Made by a program: the position numbers and the translations under genes. A DNA stretch of 64,000 nucleotides from Coriobacteriaceae bacterium (lineage in GTDB: Bacteria; Actinomycetota; Coriobacteriia; Coriobacteriales; Coriobacteriaceae), in assembly GCA_902399975.1 (NCBI GenBank), contig CABOHA010000001.1, positions 1,017,397-1,081,396 on the forward strand, in the 5' to 3' direction. The notes beneath the pieces are model-generated. The model made no database searches. It saw only the letters and a list, made by a program, of their open reading frames with translations, and was not told the DNA's origin. Below, piece after piece: positions 34,581 to 45,210 of the stretch (within the stretch, counting starts at the first letter, position 1; each line of letters opens with the position of its first letter).

Positions 34581-35135
34581 TTACTCATCGAGCGTGAGAT
34601 TCTTCAATGCTGCAAATGGATTTTCCGTGGCAGCAGCCCATTCTGCCTCTGCCTGGGCGGCGCAATCGCATTGCTCGACGTTGAGATTGCAACCGCAAGT
34701 GGGACACAGACCGCGGCAATCGGGCTTGCAGAGCACCACAAACGGCGTGTCCATAACGACCGCGTCATTGATGGGCTCACCCAGATCGACGATGCGGTCC
34801 TCACCCAGGAGCTCGTAGCCGTCCTCGTAGGCCTCGGGATCCTCGGGCTCCTCAAAGAGGTAGAACTCCTCGATCTCGCCGGCGATATCAAACGAGGCGG
34901 GCTCCAGGCAACGGTCGCACTCGCCGGTGGCGTGCGCGCGGACCATGCCCGTGAGCAAGACACCGGTACCGGCATTGGTAAAGACAACGTCGTAGTCGAT
35001 GCCGTCCTGTAGCTGGTACTCCTTCTCGCCCACCATGTAGGTGGCGACATCGACCTTACCGGTCAGCGGATACGAATCTCCGGGAAACTCGAGCTGCTCG
35101 GAAAGATCGACGGTAACGCTCGGGAACTCAGCCAT
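34581..35135 (-). CDS. yceD: YceD family (DUF177) protein
   Basis: 184 aa from ATG 35135 (MAEFPSVTVDLSEQLEFPG). DUF177/YceD proteins are linked to 23S rRNA maturation in bacteria and plants. The family's central CxxC-type pattern is seen (GECDRCLEP, about residues 78-86), plus a second cysteine cluster near the C-terminus (CKPDCRGLCPTCGCNLN, about 140-156) that probably binds zinc. The start codon overlaps the stop of the upstream coiled-coil gene (TAATG). Confidence 0.88.
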   Translation of the reverse strand: MAEFPSVTVDLSEQLEFPGDSYPLTGKVDVATYMVGEKEYQLQDGIDYDVVFTNAGTGVLLTGMVRAHATGECDRCLEPASFDIAGEIEEFYLFEEPEDPEAYEDGYELLGEDRIVDLGEPINDAVVMDTPFVVLCKPDCRGLCPTCGCNLNVEQCDCAAQAEAEWAAATENPFAALKNLTLDE

Positions 35136-35632
35136 TACCACTGACCATTCTGTTGGGCGGCACCCTCGTTGAGCTGCTGACGGCAACGGGTAACGGTGCC
35201 GGTCAGGCTCTTGAGGTTTTCCTCCAGGTGCGTAAAGACCTGCTCTGCGTAGTCCTCGGCAGCGTAACGCGTCTCGCGCTCGTACTGCTGGGCACGATCG
35301 CGGATGTCGTCAGCCTGCTGCTGCGCTAAGCGGACGATCTCCTGCTCACCGGCAATGGTGAGGGCCTGCTGCTGAGCGTCGGCGATGATGGAATCGGCCT
35401 GGGCGGCGGCGGAAGCCATAAGCTCCTCGCGCTCCTTAAGGATACGGCGGGACTTCTGCCACTCCTCGGGATAGCTCATGCGGATCTCGTCGAGGATGTT
35501 GAAGAACACGTCGGCGTCGATGACCTTGAACTGAGCGTTCTTGCCGAAAGGCGGCTTGGCTTCCTCGATCAGCCCTTCGAGCTCATCGACCAAGCTGACG
35601 ATCCTATCGCCAGGAAAATTCTCGCCCGGCAT
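35135..35632 (-). CDS. DivIVA-like coiled-coil protein
   Basis: 165 aa from ATG 35632 (MPGENFPGDRIVSLVDEL), which follows AAAGGAG. N-terminal globular part with FKVIDADVFFNILDEIRMSYPEEW (about residues 38-60), then a long helix rich in Gln/Ala/Glu (REELMASAAAQADSII, EIVRLAQQQADDIRDR). In actinobacteria a similar gene near coaD is annotated as a DivIVA-like or cell division initiation protein; the function here is not established. Coupled to yceD by overlapping stop and start. Confidence 0.65.
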   Translation of the reverse strand: MPGENFPGDRIVSLVDELEGLIEEAKPPFGKNAQFKVIDADVFFNILDEIRMSYPEEWQKSRRILKEREELMASAAAQADSIIADAQQQALTIAGEQEIVRLAQQQADDIRDRAQQYERETRYAAEDYAEQVFTHLEENLKSLTGTVTRCRQQLNEGAAQQNGQW

Positions 35633-35700
35633 CCGGTCTCCTTTCATAGGTAACATATCATCGTGCTAGTTTACCACATGCCACCAGGCAATAAAAAACG

Positions 35701-36198
35701 TCACGAAAAGCGATGTCTGAGCGCTTCGACCACGTTGGGCGGGACAAACGTCGATACATCGCTGCCGAGCGAGGCGATCTGGCGAACGACCGAGCTCGAG
35801 ATATAGCCGTACTGCGGCGCACTCATGACAAAGATAGACTCCAGCTCGTTATCTAAGCGATAGTTGAGGTCTGCCTGCTGCAGCTCGTACTCAAAGTCGG
35901 TCATGGCGCGCAGGCCCTTGACCACAGCCCCCGCCCCCTGCTCGCGAGCGAAGTCGACCAAGAGGCCGGTAAAGGGCAGGACCTCGACGCCGTCGATATC
36001 ACCGAGCGCCTCACGAGCCAGCGCCACGCGCTCATCCAGCATAAACGTGGTGCCCACACCGTTTTTACCCTGCGACTCGGCGACAGCGACGATCACGCTG
36101 GGAAAGATGCGGCGGGCGCGGCGGATGACATCGATATGGCCAAACGTGATGGGATCGAAGGTGCCCGGGACGATCACGCGGTTGATGGTGTCACTCAT
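35701..36198 (-). CDS. coaD: Phosphopantetheine adenylyltransferase
   Basis: Penultimate enzyme of coenzyme A synthesis. 165 aa, the family's usual length. Nucleotidyl-transferase motif PGTFDPITFGHIDVIRRA (residues 11-28; the T/HxGH motif is FGHI), KGLRAMTDFEYELQ (about 92-105) and MSAPQYGYISSSVVRQIASL (about 127-146). It overlaps rsmD by 8 bases, the usual rsmD-coaD pair. Confidence 0.96.
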   Translation of the reverse strand: MSDTINRVIVPGTFDPITFGHIDVIRRARRIFPSVIVAVAESQGKNGVGTTFMLDERVALAREALGDIDGVEVLPFTGLLVDFAREQGAGAVVKGLRAMTDFEYELQQADLNYRLDNELESIFVMSAPQYGYISSSVVRQIASLGSDVSTFVPPNVVEALRHRFS

Positions 36199-36847
36199 GG
36201 GCGTTCTCCTGAACCGTCATGGCATCGGTGTTGTGAGCATCGGTGCCGGCGCAATCTTCCTCACCATCGTCATCGCCGACCCAACGAAGCAGGTCGACCG
36301 AGGTAATGCCGTAGCGCTTCTCGCGCACGATCTCAAAGCCTGCCGGATGCGCGCCCGCATCGGCGGCGGCATGCTCAAACAGGGCATAAGCGCCAGGTGC
36401 AAGCAGACCCTGCTGAGCCAGGTTCTGCAACAGTATCTCGACCGGCTCGGCACCAAAAGCATAGGGCGGGTCGAGCAGGACCAGATCAAAGGGGCCGCCC
36501 GGCACACGACCGCGCGAGGCGCTCGCCAGCATGTCGCCCGTTACCACGCGCCAACGCGCACGGTCACGGCAGAGCGACTCGATATTCTTGGTAATGAGCC
36601 GCGCGGCATTCCGATCGATCTCGAACGTCGTGAGTGAGCGGGCACCACGTGAGAGCATCTCTAACCCTAAGGCACCGGAGCCGCCAAAAGCGTCCAGCAC
36701 GCGGACCTCGTCCAGATCGAAGTCGAATGCCGACATGACCATAGATGCGCATGCCTCGCGCACGCGATCGGTCGTGGGGCGGGTGACATCGCGACCACGG
36801 GGCTCCTCGATCTTACGACCGCGCCATTCGCCGCCGATGATTCTCAT
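36191..36847 (-). CDS. rsmD: 16S rRNA (guanine966-N2)-methyltransferase RsmD
   Basis: 218 aa. N-terminus MRIIGGEWRGRKIEEPRG, then TRPTTDRVREACASMV (about residues 25-40), SAM motif VLDAFGGSGALGLEMLSRGA (about 51-70) and catalytic motif LDPPYAFG (about 127-134). The C-terminal 25 residues (DDDGEEDCAGTDAHNTDAM) are an acidic extension with no counterpart that I know of. It overlaps recG by 4 bases. Confidence 0.94.
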   Translation of the reverse strand: MRIIGGEWRGRKIEEPRGRDVTRPTTDRVREACASMVMSAFDFDLDEVRVLDAFGGSGALGLEMLSRGARSLTTFEIDRNAARLITKNIESLCRDRARWRVVTGDMLASASRGRVPGGPFDLVLLDPPYAFGAEPVEILLQNLAQQGLLAPGAYALFEHAAADAGAHPAGFEIVREKRYGITSVDLLRWVGDDDGEEDCAGTDAHNTDAMTVQENAHE

Positions 36848-39021
36848 CCTCCGCTGACCTCCTTAAAAATGTGTCGATATCGCATGGCGACCGCATCGCG
36901 CAGGGGGCGCGTCGCCACGGAGTCAAGGTTGCAAGCATACCGCAAGAGCTCAACCGCGTCCAAATGGGCCCACTCGATCAGCTCCTCGTCGGCATCCAGG
37001 TCGACAAAGCGCAGGGTCACTCCGCCATGCTGGCGGTACCCCAGGATTTCGCCCTCGTGGCGCAGACGCAGGTCCATCTGGGCGAGCGTAAAGCCATCCG
37101 AGGTTTTTTCGAGCGATTGCAGGCGATCTTGTGCTGCCGAAGCGCCGCCGTTGCCCTTGGAGTGCGTCATGACCAGGCACGTGCCCGACACGCTGCCACG
37201 GCCCACGCGACCGCGCAGCTGGTGCAGCGCCGCCAAACCAAAGCGCTCGCCGTTCTCGATGACCATGACGGTGGCGTTAGGCACGTCGACGCCCACCTCG
37301 ACCACCGTAGTCGAGACGAGCACGTCAATCTCGCCACGCTTAAAGGCATCGATAACCTGGTCCTTCTCCCCCGCTGGCATGCGGCCGTGAAGGCGCTCGA
37401 TGGCAAGACCCGGCAACGCCAGACGCAGGCGATCGAGCTCGGTCGCCGTATCGTGCAGCGGCACGGGGACCGTCACGCGGCCCTCGCCGTCGCGGACGAT
37501 ACCGGGCACGTCCTCCAGATCATCGGCCGAGTCACTCGGCTCCACGAGCGGGCAAATCACGTAGGCCTGCTGACCCTTTTCATGCGCCTCGCGGATGGCG
37601 CCATAGGCAAGGTCGCGACTCGACTCGGTAAGCACGCGTGTCGTCACGCCAGCGCCAGGGACGGGCCGATGGCGGATGATACTCGTGTCCAGATCGCCGT
37701 AGACCGAAAGCGCCAGCGTACGCGGGATGGGCGTTGCCGTCATAACGAGCAGATCGGCACCGGGGCCCTTCGCGCGCAAGGCATTGCGTTGGCCGACGCC
37801 AAACCGGTGCTGCTCATCGATGACTACGAGCGACAGATACTTAAACGCCACGTTATCCGAAAGGACCGCATGGGTTCCAAAGAGGACGTCGAGCTCTCCG
37901 GATTCCAGCTGTGCATGGATGCGCTCGCGCTCTGCGGCCGGCGTGGCACCCGTCAGAAGCGCCCAAGACATGCCGGCCTGCGAGAGCAGAGGGCCGGTCT
38001 TATCGGCATATTGACGCGCCAGCACGCCCGTGGGCGCCATAACGCAGGCCTGTGTGCCGCTATCGGCAGCCACAGCCAGCGCGCAGGCGGCAACGGCGGT
38101 CTTACCGGTACCGACATCGCCCAGCAGCAGGCGGTTCATCACGCGCCCGCCATCGCACATATCGCGCAGGATGTCTTGGAACGCGGCCTCCTGCTCGTCG
38201 CTCAGCGAAAACGGCAGGGCCTGCTTGAGCGCGGCCAGGTGCTCGCCCGCGGCGTGGGCGTAGGGAGCGACTTCGACCAAGCCACCGTCGTTGCGCAGGC
38301 GCAGCGCCAGCTGCAGGTAGAGGCACTCCTCGTAGGCAAGCCGTGCGCGCGCGATATCGCGCTCAGCCATGCTCGAGGGAAAGTGGATCGATCGAAGGGC
38401 ACGGGCATGGCTCATCAGGCGACGTTTAACGCGTAAGCGTGCCGGAATGGGATCAAAGGGATTGCCGACGACCTCGAGCGCGCCACTTACGATACGGCGC
38501 ATCCATGCCTGACTCACGCCGTCACTCACGTAATGGACCGGCAGGATAGTGCCCGCGGCGCGCCCTTCCTCAAGCTTTTCAAAGTGCGGCGAGGCCATCT
38601 GCTTAAAACCGTAGGCAAACTCGACCTTGCCCATCACGGCCAGGCGGTCGCCCTGCTTAAGCTGCTGGGCAATCCAAGGCTGACGGAAAAAGGCGACCTG
38701 CAGCACGCCCGTCTCGTCAACGAGTGAGACCTCGGTCACCTGCATGCGCGGACGCGGCTTCTTTTGAACGATACGGTCGACCGTGGCGATGATGGTGCAC
38801 ACGGTACCGATGGGCGCCATCTCGATGGACCAGGAGCGCGTAAAGTCCAGGTATCGATGAGGGATATGGAGAAGGAGGTCCCCCACCGTCCGAATTCCCA
38901 GACGGCGAAGGGCCTCCTCACGTTTACCCGAAACATATTTGAGTCGCGCGATATCCTCGTCGAGCGCATTGCTCTGGGCAAAGCGATCCGAGACGCGCGG
39001 CACGGAGCAGAGCTCGGACAT
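36844..39021 (-). CDS. recG: ATP-dependent DNA helicase RecG
   Basis: Branch-migration helicase for stalled forks and recombination intermediates. 725 aa: N-terminal wedge/OB domain (about residues 60-150, RYLDFTRSWSIEMAP), Walker A LGDVGTGKTAVAACA (about 300), DEQH box VVIDEQHRFGVGQRNAL (about 400), TATPIPRTLALSVYGDLD, and motif VI region QLRGRVGRGSVSG (about 603). About 45 residues longer than E. coli RecG at the N-terminus, as in other Gram-positives. Ten bases after fakA. Confidence 0.96.
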   Translation of the reverse strand: MSELCSVPRVSDRFAQSNALDEDIARLKYVSGKREEALRRLGIRTVGDLLLHIPHRYLDFTRSWSIEMAPIGTVCTIIATVDRIVQKKPRPRMQVTEVSLVDETGVLQVAFFRQPWIAQQLKQGDRLAVMGKVEFAYGFKQMASPHFEKLEEGRAAGTILPVHYVSDGVSQAWMRRIVSGALEVVGNPFDPIPARLRVKRRLMSHARALRSIHFPSSMAERDIARARLAYEECLYLQLALRLRNDGGLVEVAPYAHAAGEHLAALKQALPFSLSDEQEAAFQDILRDMCDGGRVMNRLLLGDVGTGKTAVAACALAVAADSGTQACVMAPTGVLARQYADKTGPLLSQAGMSWALLTGATPAAERERIHAQLESGELDVLFGTHAVLSDNVAFKYLSLVVIDEQHRFGVGQRNALRAKGPGADLLVMTATPIPRTLALSVYGDLDTSIIRHRPVPGAGVTTRVLTESSRDLAYGAIREAHEKGQQAYVICPLVEPSDSADDLEDVPGIVRDGEGRVTVPVPLHDTATELDRLRLALPGLAIERLHGRMPAGEKDQVIDAFKRGEIDVLVSTTVVEVGVDVPNATVMVIENGERFGLAALHQLRGRVGRGSVSGTCLVMTHSKGNGGASAAQDRLQSLEKTSDGFTLAQMDLRLRHEGEILGYRQHGGVTLRFVDLDADEELIEWAHLDAVELLRYACNLDSVATRPLRDAVAMRYRHIFKEVSGG

Positions 39022-39031
39022 GGGCAGATGC

Positions 39032-40693
39032 CTACTCGATCGAGAAGATCACGGGATAGAGCGGCTGCTCGCCACGATGGGCGTCGATCTCCAGGTCGGG
39101 CTGAGCCTCCTCGATAGCGTCGACGATCTCCTGGAAGGCCTCGTCGGACAGCTCCTCGCCGGCCAGAATCGTCAGCGCGTCGCCCTCCTCTTCCTCCTGC
39201 ATGCGGTTGATGCAATCGAGCGTGACCTGCTTCACGTCGGAGCCGACCACATCGATGGAGCCGGCAATGATGCCCATGACGTCACCGGAGTGAATTGGCG
39301 AACCGTCGGAGGCGCTGGAGTCGCGCACGGCGCGGGTGACCTCGCCATCGCGGACCTCGCTGATGGCGTCGACCATAGCGGCGACGGCATCCTCGAGCTC
39401 GGAATCGGGCAGGACCGCGAACAGCGCGGAGAAGGCCTGCGGAACGGTCTTGGTGGGAACGACGGCGACCTTCTTGTCGGTGCAGGCTGAGGCAGCGGCC
39501 TCAGCGGCCATGCGGATGTTGCCGTTGTTGGGCAGGATGATGACCGAGGTCGCGTTGACCTGGTCAACAGCACCCAGCAGGTCTGCAGTCGAGGGGTTCA
39601 TGGTCTGACCACCCGACACGATCACGTCGACGCCGAGGGACTTGAGGATGTCGGCCTCGCCGGAACCGGCGGCAACGGCGACAAAGCCCAGGGCCTTCGC
39701 GGGCTCGGCGGCCTTCTCCTGATCCTCGTGGATCTTGGCGGTACGGTCGTGGGCCTCCATCTCCATATTATGGATAAAGACCTCATAGATCTGACCAAGC
39801 TGCAGCATGTGCTCGAGCACCAGGTTGGGGGTGTTGGAGTGCACGTGGATCTTGTAATCGGGGTAGGCGCCCACGAGTAGCTCACAGTCGCCCATGGAAC
39901 CCAGGAACTTAAGGCACTCATCCTCGTCAAACGGGGCGTCGGCCTTAAAGAGGAACTCGTTGCAGTAGCGGAACTCCGAGCCCTCCCAATCGTCGTTGGC
40001 CTCGATCTCAACGCGGCCAAGAGCGGCATCGCGTGCAGAGCCAGCGGAATCGAACGTAGCGGAGAAATCCTCGACAACGGTGCTGCGACCAAGTGCTGCA
40101 GCCACAAAGTTCTCCAGGAAGATGGCAAAGCCGAAGGCGCCGGAGTCGACCACGCCGTTCTCTTTGAGGACGGGCAGCAGGTCGGGCGTGCGTGCGACGG
40201 ACTGGTAGGCCTCGACGACGATAGCGTCGAGCGCATCCTCGGCCGAGAACTTCTTCTTTTCGCACTCGTCGGCCTTGGTCGAGACATCGCGCAGCACCGT
40301 GAGGATCGTGCCCTCGATGGGCTTGCGGACGGCCTGGAAGGCCACCTTGACGGCACGACGGAAGGCGAAGGCGATGTTGGCGGACGTAATGGGCTCGTCG
40401 GCGGAGACAAGGCCCTCGGCCACGCCGCGCAGGATCTGCGAGGTAATGACGCCGGAGTTACCGCGGGCGCCCATCAGGGAGCCGTGGGTGATGGCGCCGG
40501 CAATGGCCTCCATGTCGGCATCGGCGGGAAGGGCGGAGAGCTCCTTGGTCACCGAGGCGAGCGTGAGCGACATGTTGGTGCCGGTGTCGCCGTCGGGCAC
40601 GGGGAAGACGTTGAGCTTGTTGATCTCCTCGGCCTTGTCGGAAACGGCAGCCGCAGCGATCGGAAAACAGGTGCGAATGGTCTTTGCAATCAT
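39032..40693 (-). CDS. fakA: Fatty acid kinase catalytic subunit FakA (DAK2/DhaL domain)
   Basis: Phosphorylates fatty acids bound to FakB (DegV-type) proteins for entry into phospholipid synthesis. 553 aa: DhaL-type kinase domain (FPVPDGDTGTNMSLTLASV, residues 30-48, with the Mg-binding Asp triad; GARGNSGVITSQILRGVAEG, about 76-95), a middle domain and a C-terminal FakA domain (SGGQTMNPSTADLLGAVDQV and NNGNIRMAAEAAA). Asp23-fakA-recG is a conserved Gram-positive order. No FakB/DegV gene lies in the window. Confidence 0.92.
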   Translation of the reverse strand: MIAKTIRTCFPIAAAAVSDKAEEINKLNVFPVPDGDTGTNMSLTLASVTKELSALPADADMEAIAGAITHGSLMGARGNSGVITSQILRGVAEGLVSADEPITSANIAFAFRRAVKVAFQAVRKPIEGTILTVLRDVSTKADECEKKKFSAEDALDAIVVEAYQSVARTPDLLPVLKENGVVDSGAFGFAIFLENFVAAALGRSTVVEDFSATFDSAGSARDAALGRVEIEANDDWEGSEFRYCNEFLFKADAPFDEDECLKFLGSMGDCELLVGAYPDYKIHVHSNTPNLVLEHMLQLGQIYEVFIHNMEMEAHDRTAKIHEDQEKAAEPAKALGFVAVAAGSGEADILKSLGVDVIVSGGQTMNPSTADLLGAVDQVNATSVIILPNNGNIRMAAEAAASACTDKKVAVVPTKTVPQAFSALFAVLPDSELEDAVAAMVDAISEVRDGEVTRAVRDSSASDGSPIHSGDVMGIIAGSIDVVGSDVKQVTLDCINRMQEEEEGDALTILAGEELSDEAFQEIVDAIEEAQPDLEIDAHRGEQPLYPVIFSIE

Positions 40694-40720
40694 GGGTATT
40701 TGAATCTCCGTTTTCGGATG

Positions 40721-41077
40721 CTAGTTCAGACGGCTCTTGAGCGCGTCGATATGGATGCCGATCTTAAGGCTGGCGGGATCGATCTGGGCGATCTCCTGCA
40801 GGGTGAAGGCAACGGAGCTCGAAAGATTGTGGCAGACGGACTTCATGTTGACGCCGTTCTCGAGCACGACGTGAAGATCGACCGTAAGGCCGTTCTCGTC
40901 GGCGGAGACAAGCACGCCCTTGCGGAGGCGCTGACCGGCAAGCAGGCGCACGCTCTCGGCGCCTTGGAGCTGCTCAGCCATACCGACAACGCCATAGCAC
41001 GTCATCGCGGCATAACCGGCAATATCGGCAATAACGTCGTTCGAGACGCTCAGGCTGCCGTTAATGGTCTCAGACAC
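40721..41077 (-). CDS. Asp23/Gls24 family envelope stress protein
   Basis: 118 aa from GTG 41077 (VSETINGSLSVSNDVIADI), chosen because AAGGAG lies six bases upstream; the longer frame reads through this site. Contains the DUF322 pattern IADIAGYAAMTCYGVVGMAE (about residues 15-34) and LHVVLENGVNMKSVCHNL (about 72-89). Asp23 proteins are membrane-associated and linked to cell-envelope stress. The gene heads the fakA-recG operon, as in many Firmicutes. Confidence 0.88.
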   Translation of the reverse strand: MSETINGSLSVSNDVIADIAGYAAMTCYGVVGMAEQLQGAESVRLLAGQRLRKGVLVSADENGLTVDLHVVLENGVNMKSVCHNLSSSVAFTLQEIAQIDPASLKIGIHIDALKSRLN

Positions 41078-41237
41078 AAGAATCTCCTTATCTGGTGCTC
41101 GCGGCACCATCTCGTGGGAGCAATCATTGCAATATTCTACAACGAGCGCGCCATGTTGAGGTGGTGGGTCGCGGGATTACATCCTCGACACGAAATGTTG
41201 ATATGGTAACGTTCGCGCCAGGCGATCGCGGTATGAA

Positions 41238-41265
41238 AAAACCCGCCGCATAAGCGACGGGTTTT
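41238..41265 (-). terminator. Terminator after the tRNA-Asn pair
   Basis: Stem AAAACCCGTCGC / GCGGCGGGTTTT with loop TTAT on the minus strand, ending in a T run, 7 bases after the second tRNA. Confidence 0.85.
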
Positions 41266-41271
41266 ACAACC

Positions 41272-41346
41272 TGGCTCCCCGGGTAGGACTCGAACCTACA
41301 ACAGCGCGGTTAACAGCCGCGTGCTCTACCATTGAGCTACCGAGGA
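41272..41346 (-). tRNA. tRNA-Asn (GTT), copy 2
   Basis: 75 nt with encoded CCA. The acceptor stem is TCCTCGG/CCGGGGA; the D stem is GCTC/GAGC; the anticodon loop CTGTTAA gives anticodon GTT; the T arm is GTAGG-TTCGAGT-CCTAC. Identical to the copy at 41380-41454, 33 bases upstream in the same transcript. Confidence 0.97.
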
Positions 41347-41379
41347 ATTTAAAAGCCCAACGGAATGGGCTGAAAATTC

Positions 41380-41454
41380 TGGCTCCCCGGGTAGGACTCG
41401 AACCTACAACAGCGCGGTTAACAGCCGCGTGCTCTACCATTGAGCTACCGAGGA
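41380..41454 (-). tRNA. tRNA-Asn (GTT), copy 1
   Basis: 75 nt, CCA encoded, same cloverleaf as the copy at 41272-41346. It is closest to the shared promoter at 41485-41512. Confidence 0.97.
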
Positions 41455-41484
41455 ATAGGTGCGTGCTCTCAAGCAACGAAGTTT

Positions 41485-41512
41485 ATTATACGGACGAATC
41501 AGCTCAGGGCAA
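41485..41512 (-). promoter_or_regulatory. Promoter of the tRNA-Asn pair
   Basis: Minus-strand TTGCCC (41512-41507), 16-base spacer, perfect TATAAT (41490-41485), about 30 bases upstream of the first tRNA. Confidence 0.85.
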
Positions 41513-41537
41513 GAACTTTTTTAAGAAATTTTCCGCC

Positions 41538-41593
41538 TAGTCGTTGGGGACGTTCTTAAACGACTAGTCATTCAAGAACGTCCCTAACGACTA
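41538..41593. repeat. 56-bp inverted repeat between rpoD and tRNA genes
   Basis: Arms of 20 bp (41538-41557 and 41574-41593, TAGTCGTT.GGGACGTTCTT with one mismatch) around a 16-base loop that again contains CGACTA. It has no T run and is not a simple terminator; it looks like an interspersed palindromic repeat. Confidence 0.65.
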
Positions 41594-41600
41594 CATGAAA

Positions 41601-41630
41601 GCGCCCCCAAGCGGATGTGCTTGAGGGCGC
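41601..41630 (-). terminator. Terminator-like hairpin after rpoD
   Basis: Stem GCGCCCTCAAGC / GCTTGGGGGCGC followed by TTTC on the minus strand, 11 bases after the rpoD stop. The T tract is weak. Confidence 0.6.
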
Positions 41631-41641
41631 CTCTTGCTTGA

Positions 41642-42991
<1,350 letters not shown>

Positions 42992-43101
42992 AGATTCTCC
43001 CTTCATAGTCCACAGGACTCAATACTTTAGCACACACATCGACGTCTATACCCAAAAAGAGGACTGGATATAGGCGAGAATACGCTGGTTGACCACAACA
43101 T

Positions 43102-45210
43102 CTAGGCTTGTTCGGTGCCCGCGGTCTCCAGACCGATCAAACGGAACGGGTCCGCCACGCCGCCGATAGACTTTTGCAGCTCGCGTTGACGCTGCGAATC
43201 CTGCGCGGCCTGCACGGTCAGCGCGCGACGGGCCTCATCATCGAGCGAACGGTCCTGGCGCAGCTTGGCCTGTGCGGCACGCATGCGGCGCTTGATGGTG
43301 TAGAGCTCGAGCGTATCAAGCATAAACACGATGTTCGTCTCGGTGGGGTGCTTGCTCGTCGCCGAGATGCGCCCGGAACTCACAAGCGTTGCCGCCTCGG
43401 GACACACCGAGCGCGCCGCATCCATGCAGACCGCAGGATCGGTACCCGGGGGCGTCGCCAGTACGGCCCATGCGATGGACTCGTGGCGCGGGTCGACCCA
43501 CTCGATGGAGCAGATGCGATCGGCATACGTGCGGAACAGGTCGGGGTAGCTCGTAAGCATCGTCAACAGCTCGCGCTCCCCTGCCAAGGACTTGCGCTCA
43601 AGATCGGTCAGAACCATCGGCGCCGCCGCAGCCGATGCGCCCGAACCGTCAGCCACAGGCACAGCACCCATACCATCAGGCACATCGATTGGCGGCAGAT
43701 CGTCGACGACCTCCACGGGCGCGGCACCGTAGGCATCGAGTGGGACGTAGTCGTACGGCTCTTCCTCGACCGGCGCGGACACCGACGGCGTCGCGCCCGA
43801 TGCCCAAGCACCACGAGATGTCCCCTGCGAACCAGACGACCGACCGCCCGCGCTACCAGATCGCTCGGCTTGCGCCCGCTGGCGTTCATAGTTCTGCTCA
43901 CGGCGACGCTCCGCATCCTCGCGTTTAGCGACATCGCGAAACACACGGCCCGAACTCGCGCGCACCGTCTCCAAATCCAAACCCAGCAGATCGGCAATCT
44001 GGATAAAGTACGTATCGATCATATAGCTGTCACGAAGCGGATAGATGAGCGTGAGTGCATCCTCCAGCGCCTTGGCGCGACCGCCCGGCGTGGTGATGTC
44101 GCTCGACTCCTGCAGCGAACGGTACACGAAGTCCATAAGCGGCTCGGCGGCGTCAATGCGTTTCTGCAGCTCCTCTCCGCCGTGGGCCGTGATGAACTCC
44201 ATGGGATCGTTGCCGTCAGGCAGCACCACGCAGCGCAGATCCATCGAATCCTGCTCGATAAACTGAATCGCGCGACGGGCGGCCTTCTGGCCCGCGGCAT
44301 CGCCGTCAAACATATACACGATGCGCTTGGCAAAGCGGGTGAGCGTCTTGACGTGATGCTCCGTGAGCGCGGTGCCCAGCGTAGCGACAACGTTTTTAAT
44401 CCCCGCCTCCCAACAGGCGATGCAGTCGGTATAGCCCTCTACCACGATGGCGGTATCCTGCGCGACGATAAACTCCTTGGCCCAATTAAAGCCGTAGAGG
44501 TTTCGCTTTTTATGAAACACGCTCGTCTCGGCGGTGTTGAGGTACTTGGGTTGGCCGTCACCCATGATGCGACCGCCAAAGGCGATGTTGTGACCCTGCT
44601 CGTCAAAGATGGGGAACATCACGCGGTCGTAGAAGCGGTCGGCAAGCTGCCCGCGCCCTCGACTCACGGCAACGTTGGCGTCGATCATCTCCTGCGGGGT
44701 AAAACCCGCCTGGGACAGGTGCGACACCAGCGCGTTGCGGCCCGGTGCAAAGCCCAGGCAGTAGCGGCGGCAGACGTCGCCACCCATGCCGCGGCTGGCA
44801 AAGTACTCACGTGGACGGCCATCCTTACCGCGCATAAGCATGGTGTGGTAGAACTGGGCGGTCTCGGCACACAGATCGTAGATGCGGGCACGCTTGGTAC
44901 CGCGCTCGCGGCGATCTCCGGTGTCGTGCAGCTCAATACCTGCACGATCGGCCAAATAACGGATTGACTCGGGAAAGCTCAGGTTCTCGCGCTTCATGAT
45001 ATAGGTGAAGACGTCGCCACCCTCGCCGCAGCCAAAGCAATGCCACACCTGCGTGGCGGGAATAATGTGGAAGGACGGAGTCTTTTCGCCATGAAAGGGG
45101 CAGCAGCCCCAAAACTCATGGCCGCGGGGCTTGAGCTCAACCGTTTCCTGCACGATGGCAACTAGGTCGGACGCAGCGCGTACCTGGTCTTTTTCCTCAT
45201 CGCTAATCAC
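43102..45210 (-). CDS. dnaG: DNA primase
   Basis: Synthesises RNA primers at the fork. 702 aa: CHC2 zinc finger (CCPFHGEKTPSFHI...WHCFGCGEGGD, about residues 36-66), RNA polymerase domain with YCLGFAPGRNAL, FPIFDEQGHNIAFGGR and toprim motifs VVEGYTDCIACW (about 257-268) and YMFDGDAAGQKAARRA (about 300-315), then a low-complexity linker (about 440-545) and a C-terminal helicase-binding region. Overlaps ribF by 8 bases. A 110-base gap separates it from rpoD. Confidence 0.96.
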   Translation of the reverse strand: MISDEEKDQVRAASDLVAIVQETVELKPRGHEFWGCCPFHGEKTPSFHIIPATQVWHCFGCGEGGDVFTYIMKRENLSFPESIRYLADRAGIELHDTGDRRERGTKRARIYDLCAETAQFYHTMLMRGKDGRPREYFASRGMGGDVCRRYCLGFAPGRNALVSHLSQAGFTPQEMIDANVAVSRGRGQLADRFYDRVMFPIFDEQGHNIAFGGRIMGDGQPKYLNTAETSVFHKKRNLYGFNWAKEFIVAQDTAIVVEGYTDCIACWEAGIKNVVATLGTALTEHHVKTLTRFAKRIVYMFDGDAAGQKAARRAIQFIEQDSMDLRCVVLPDGNDPMEFITAHGGEELQKRIDAAEPLMDFVYRSLQESSDITTPGGRAKALEDALTLIYPLRDSYMIDTYFIQIADLLGLDLETVRASSGRVFRDVAKREDAERRREQNYERQRAQAERSGSAGGRSSGSQGTSRGAWASGATPSVSAPVEEEPYDYVPLDAYGAAPVEVVDDLPPIDVPDGMGAVPVADGSGASAAAAPMVLTDLERKSLAGERELLTMLTSYPDLFRTYADRICSIEWVDPRHESIAWAVLATPPGTDPAVCMDAARSVCPEAATLVSSGRISATSKHPTETNIVFMLDTLELYTIKRRMRAAQAKLRQDRSLDDEARRALTVQAAQDSQRQRELQKSIGGVADPFRLIGLETAGTEQA

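Noticed and set aside
41272..41593. Repeats in the tRNA region as a CRISPR array
   Set aside because: The 75-bp repeats are two identical tRNA-Asn genes, and the nearby palindrome occurs once. No regularly spaced short repeats were seen anywhere in the window.
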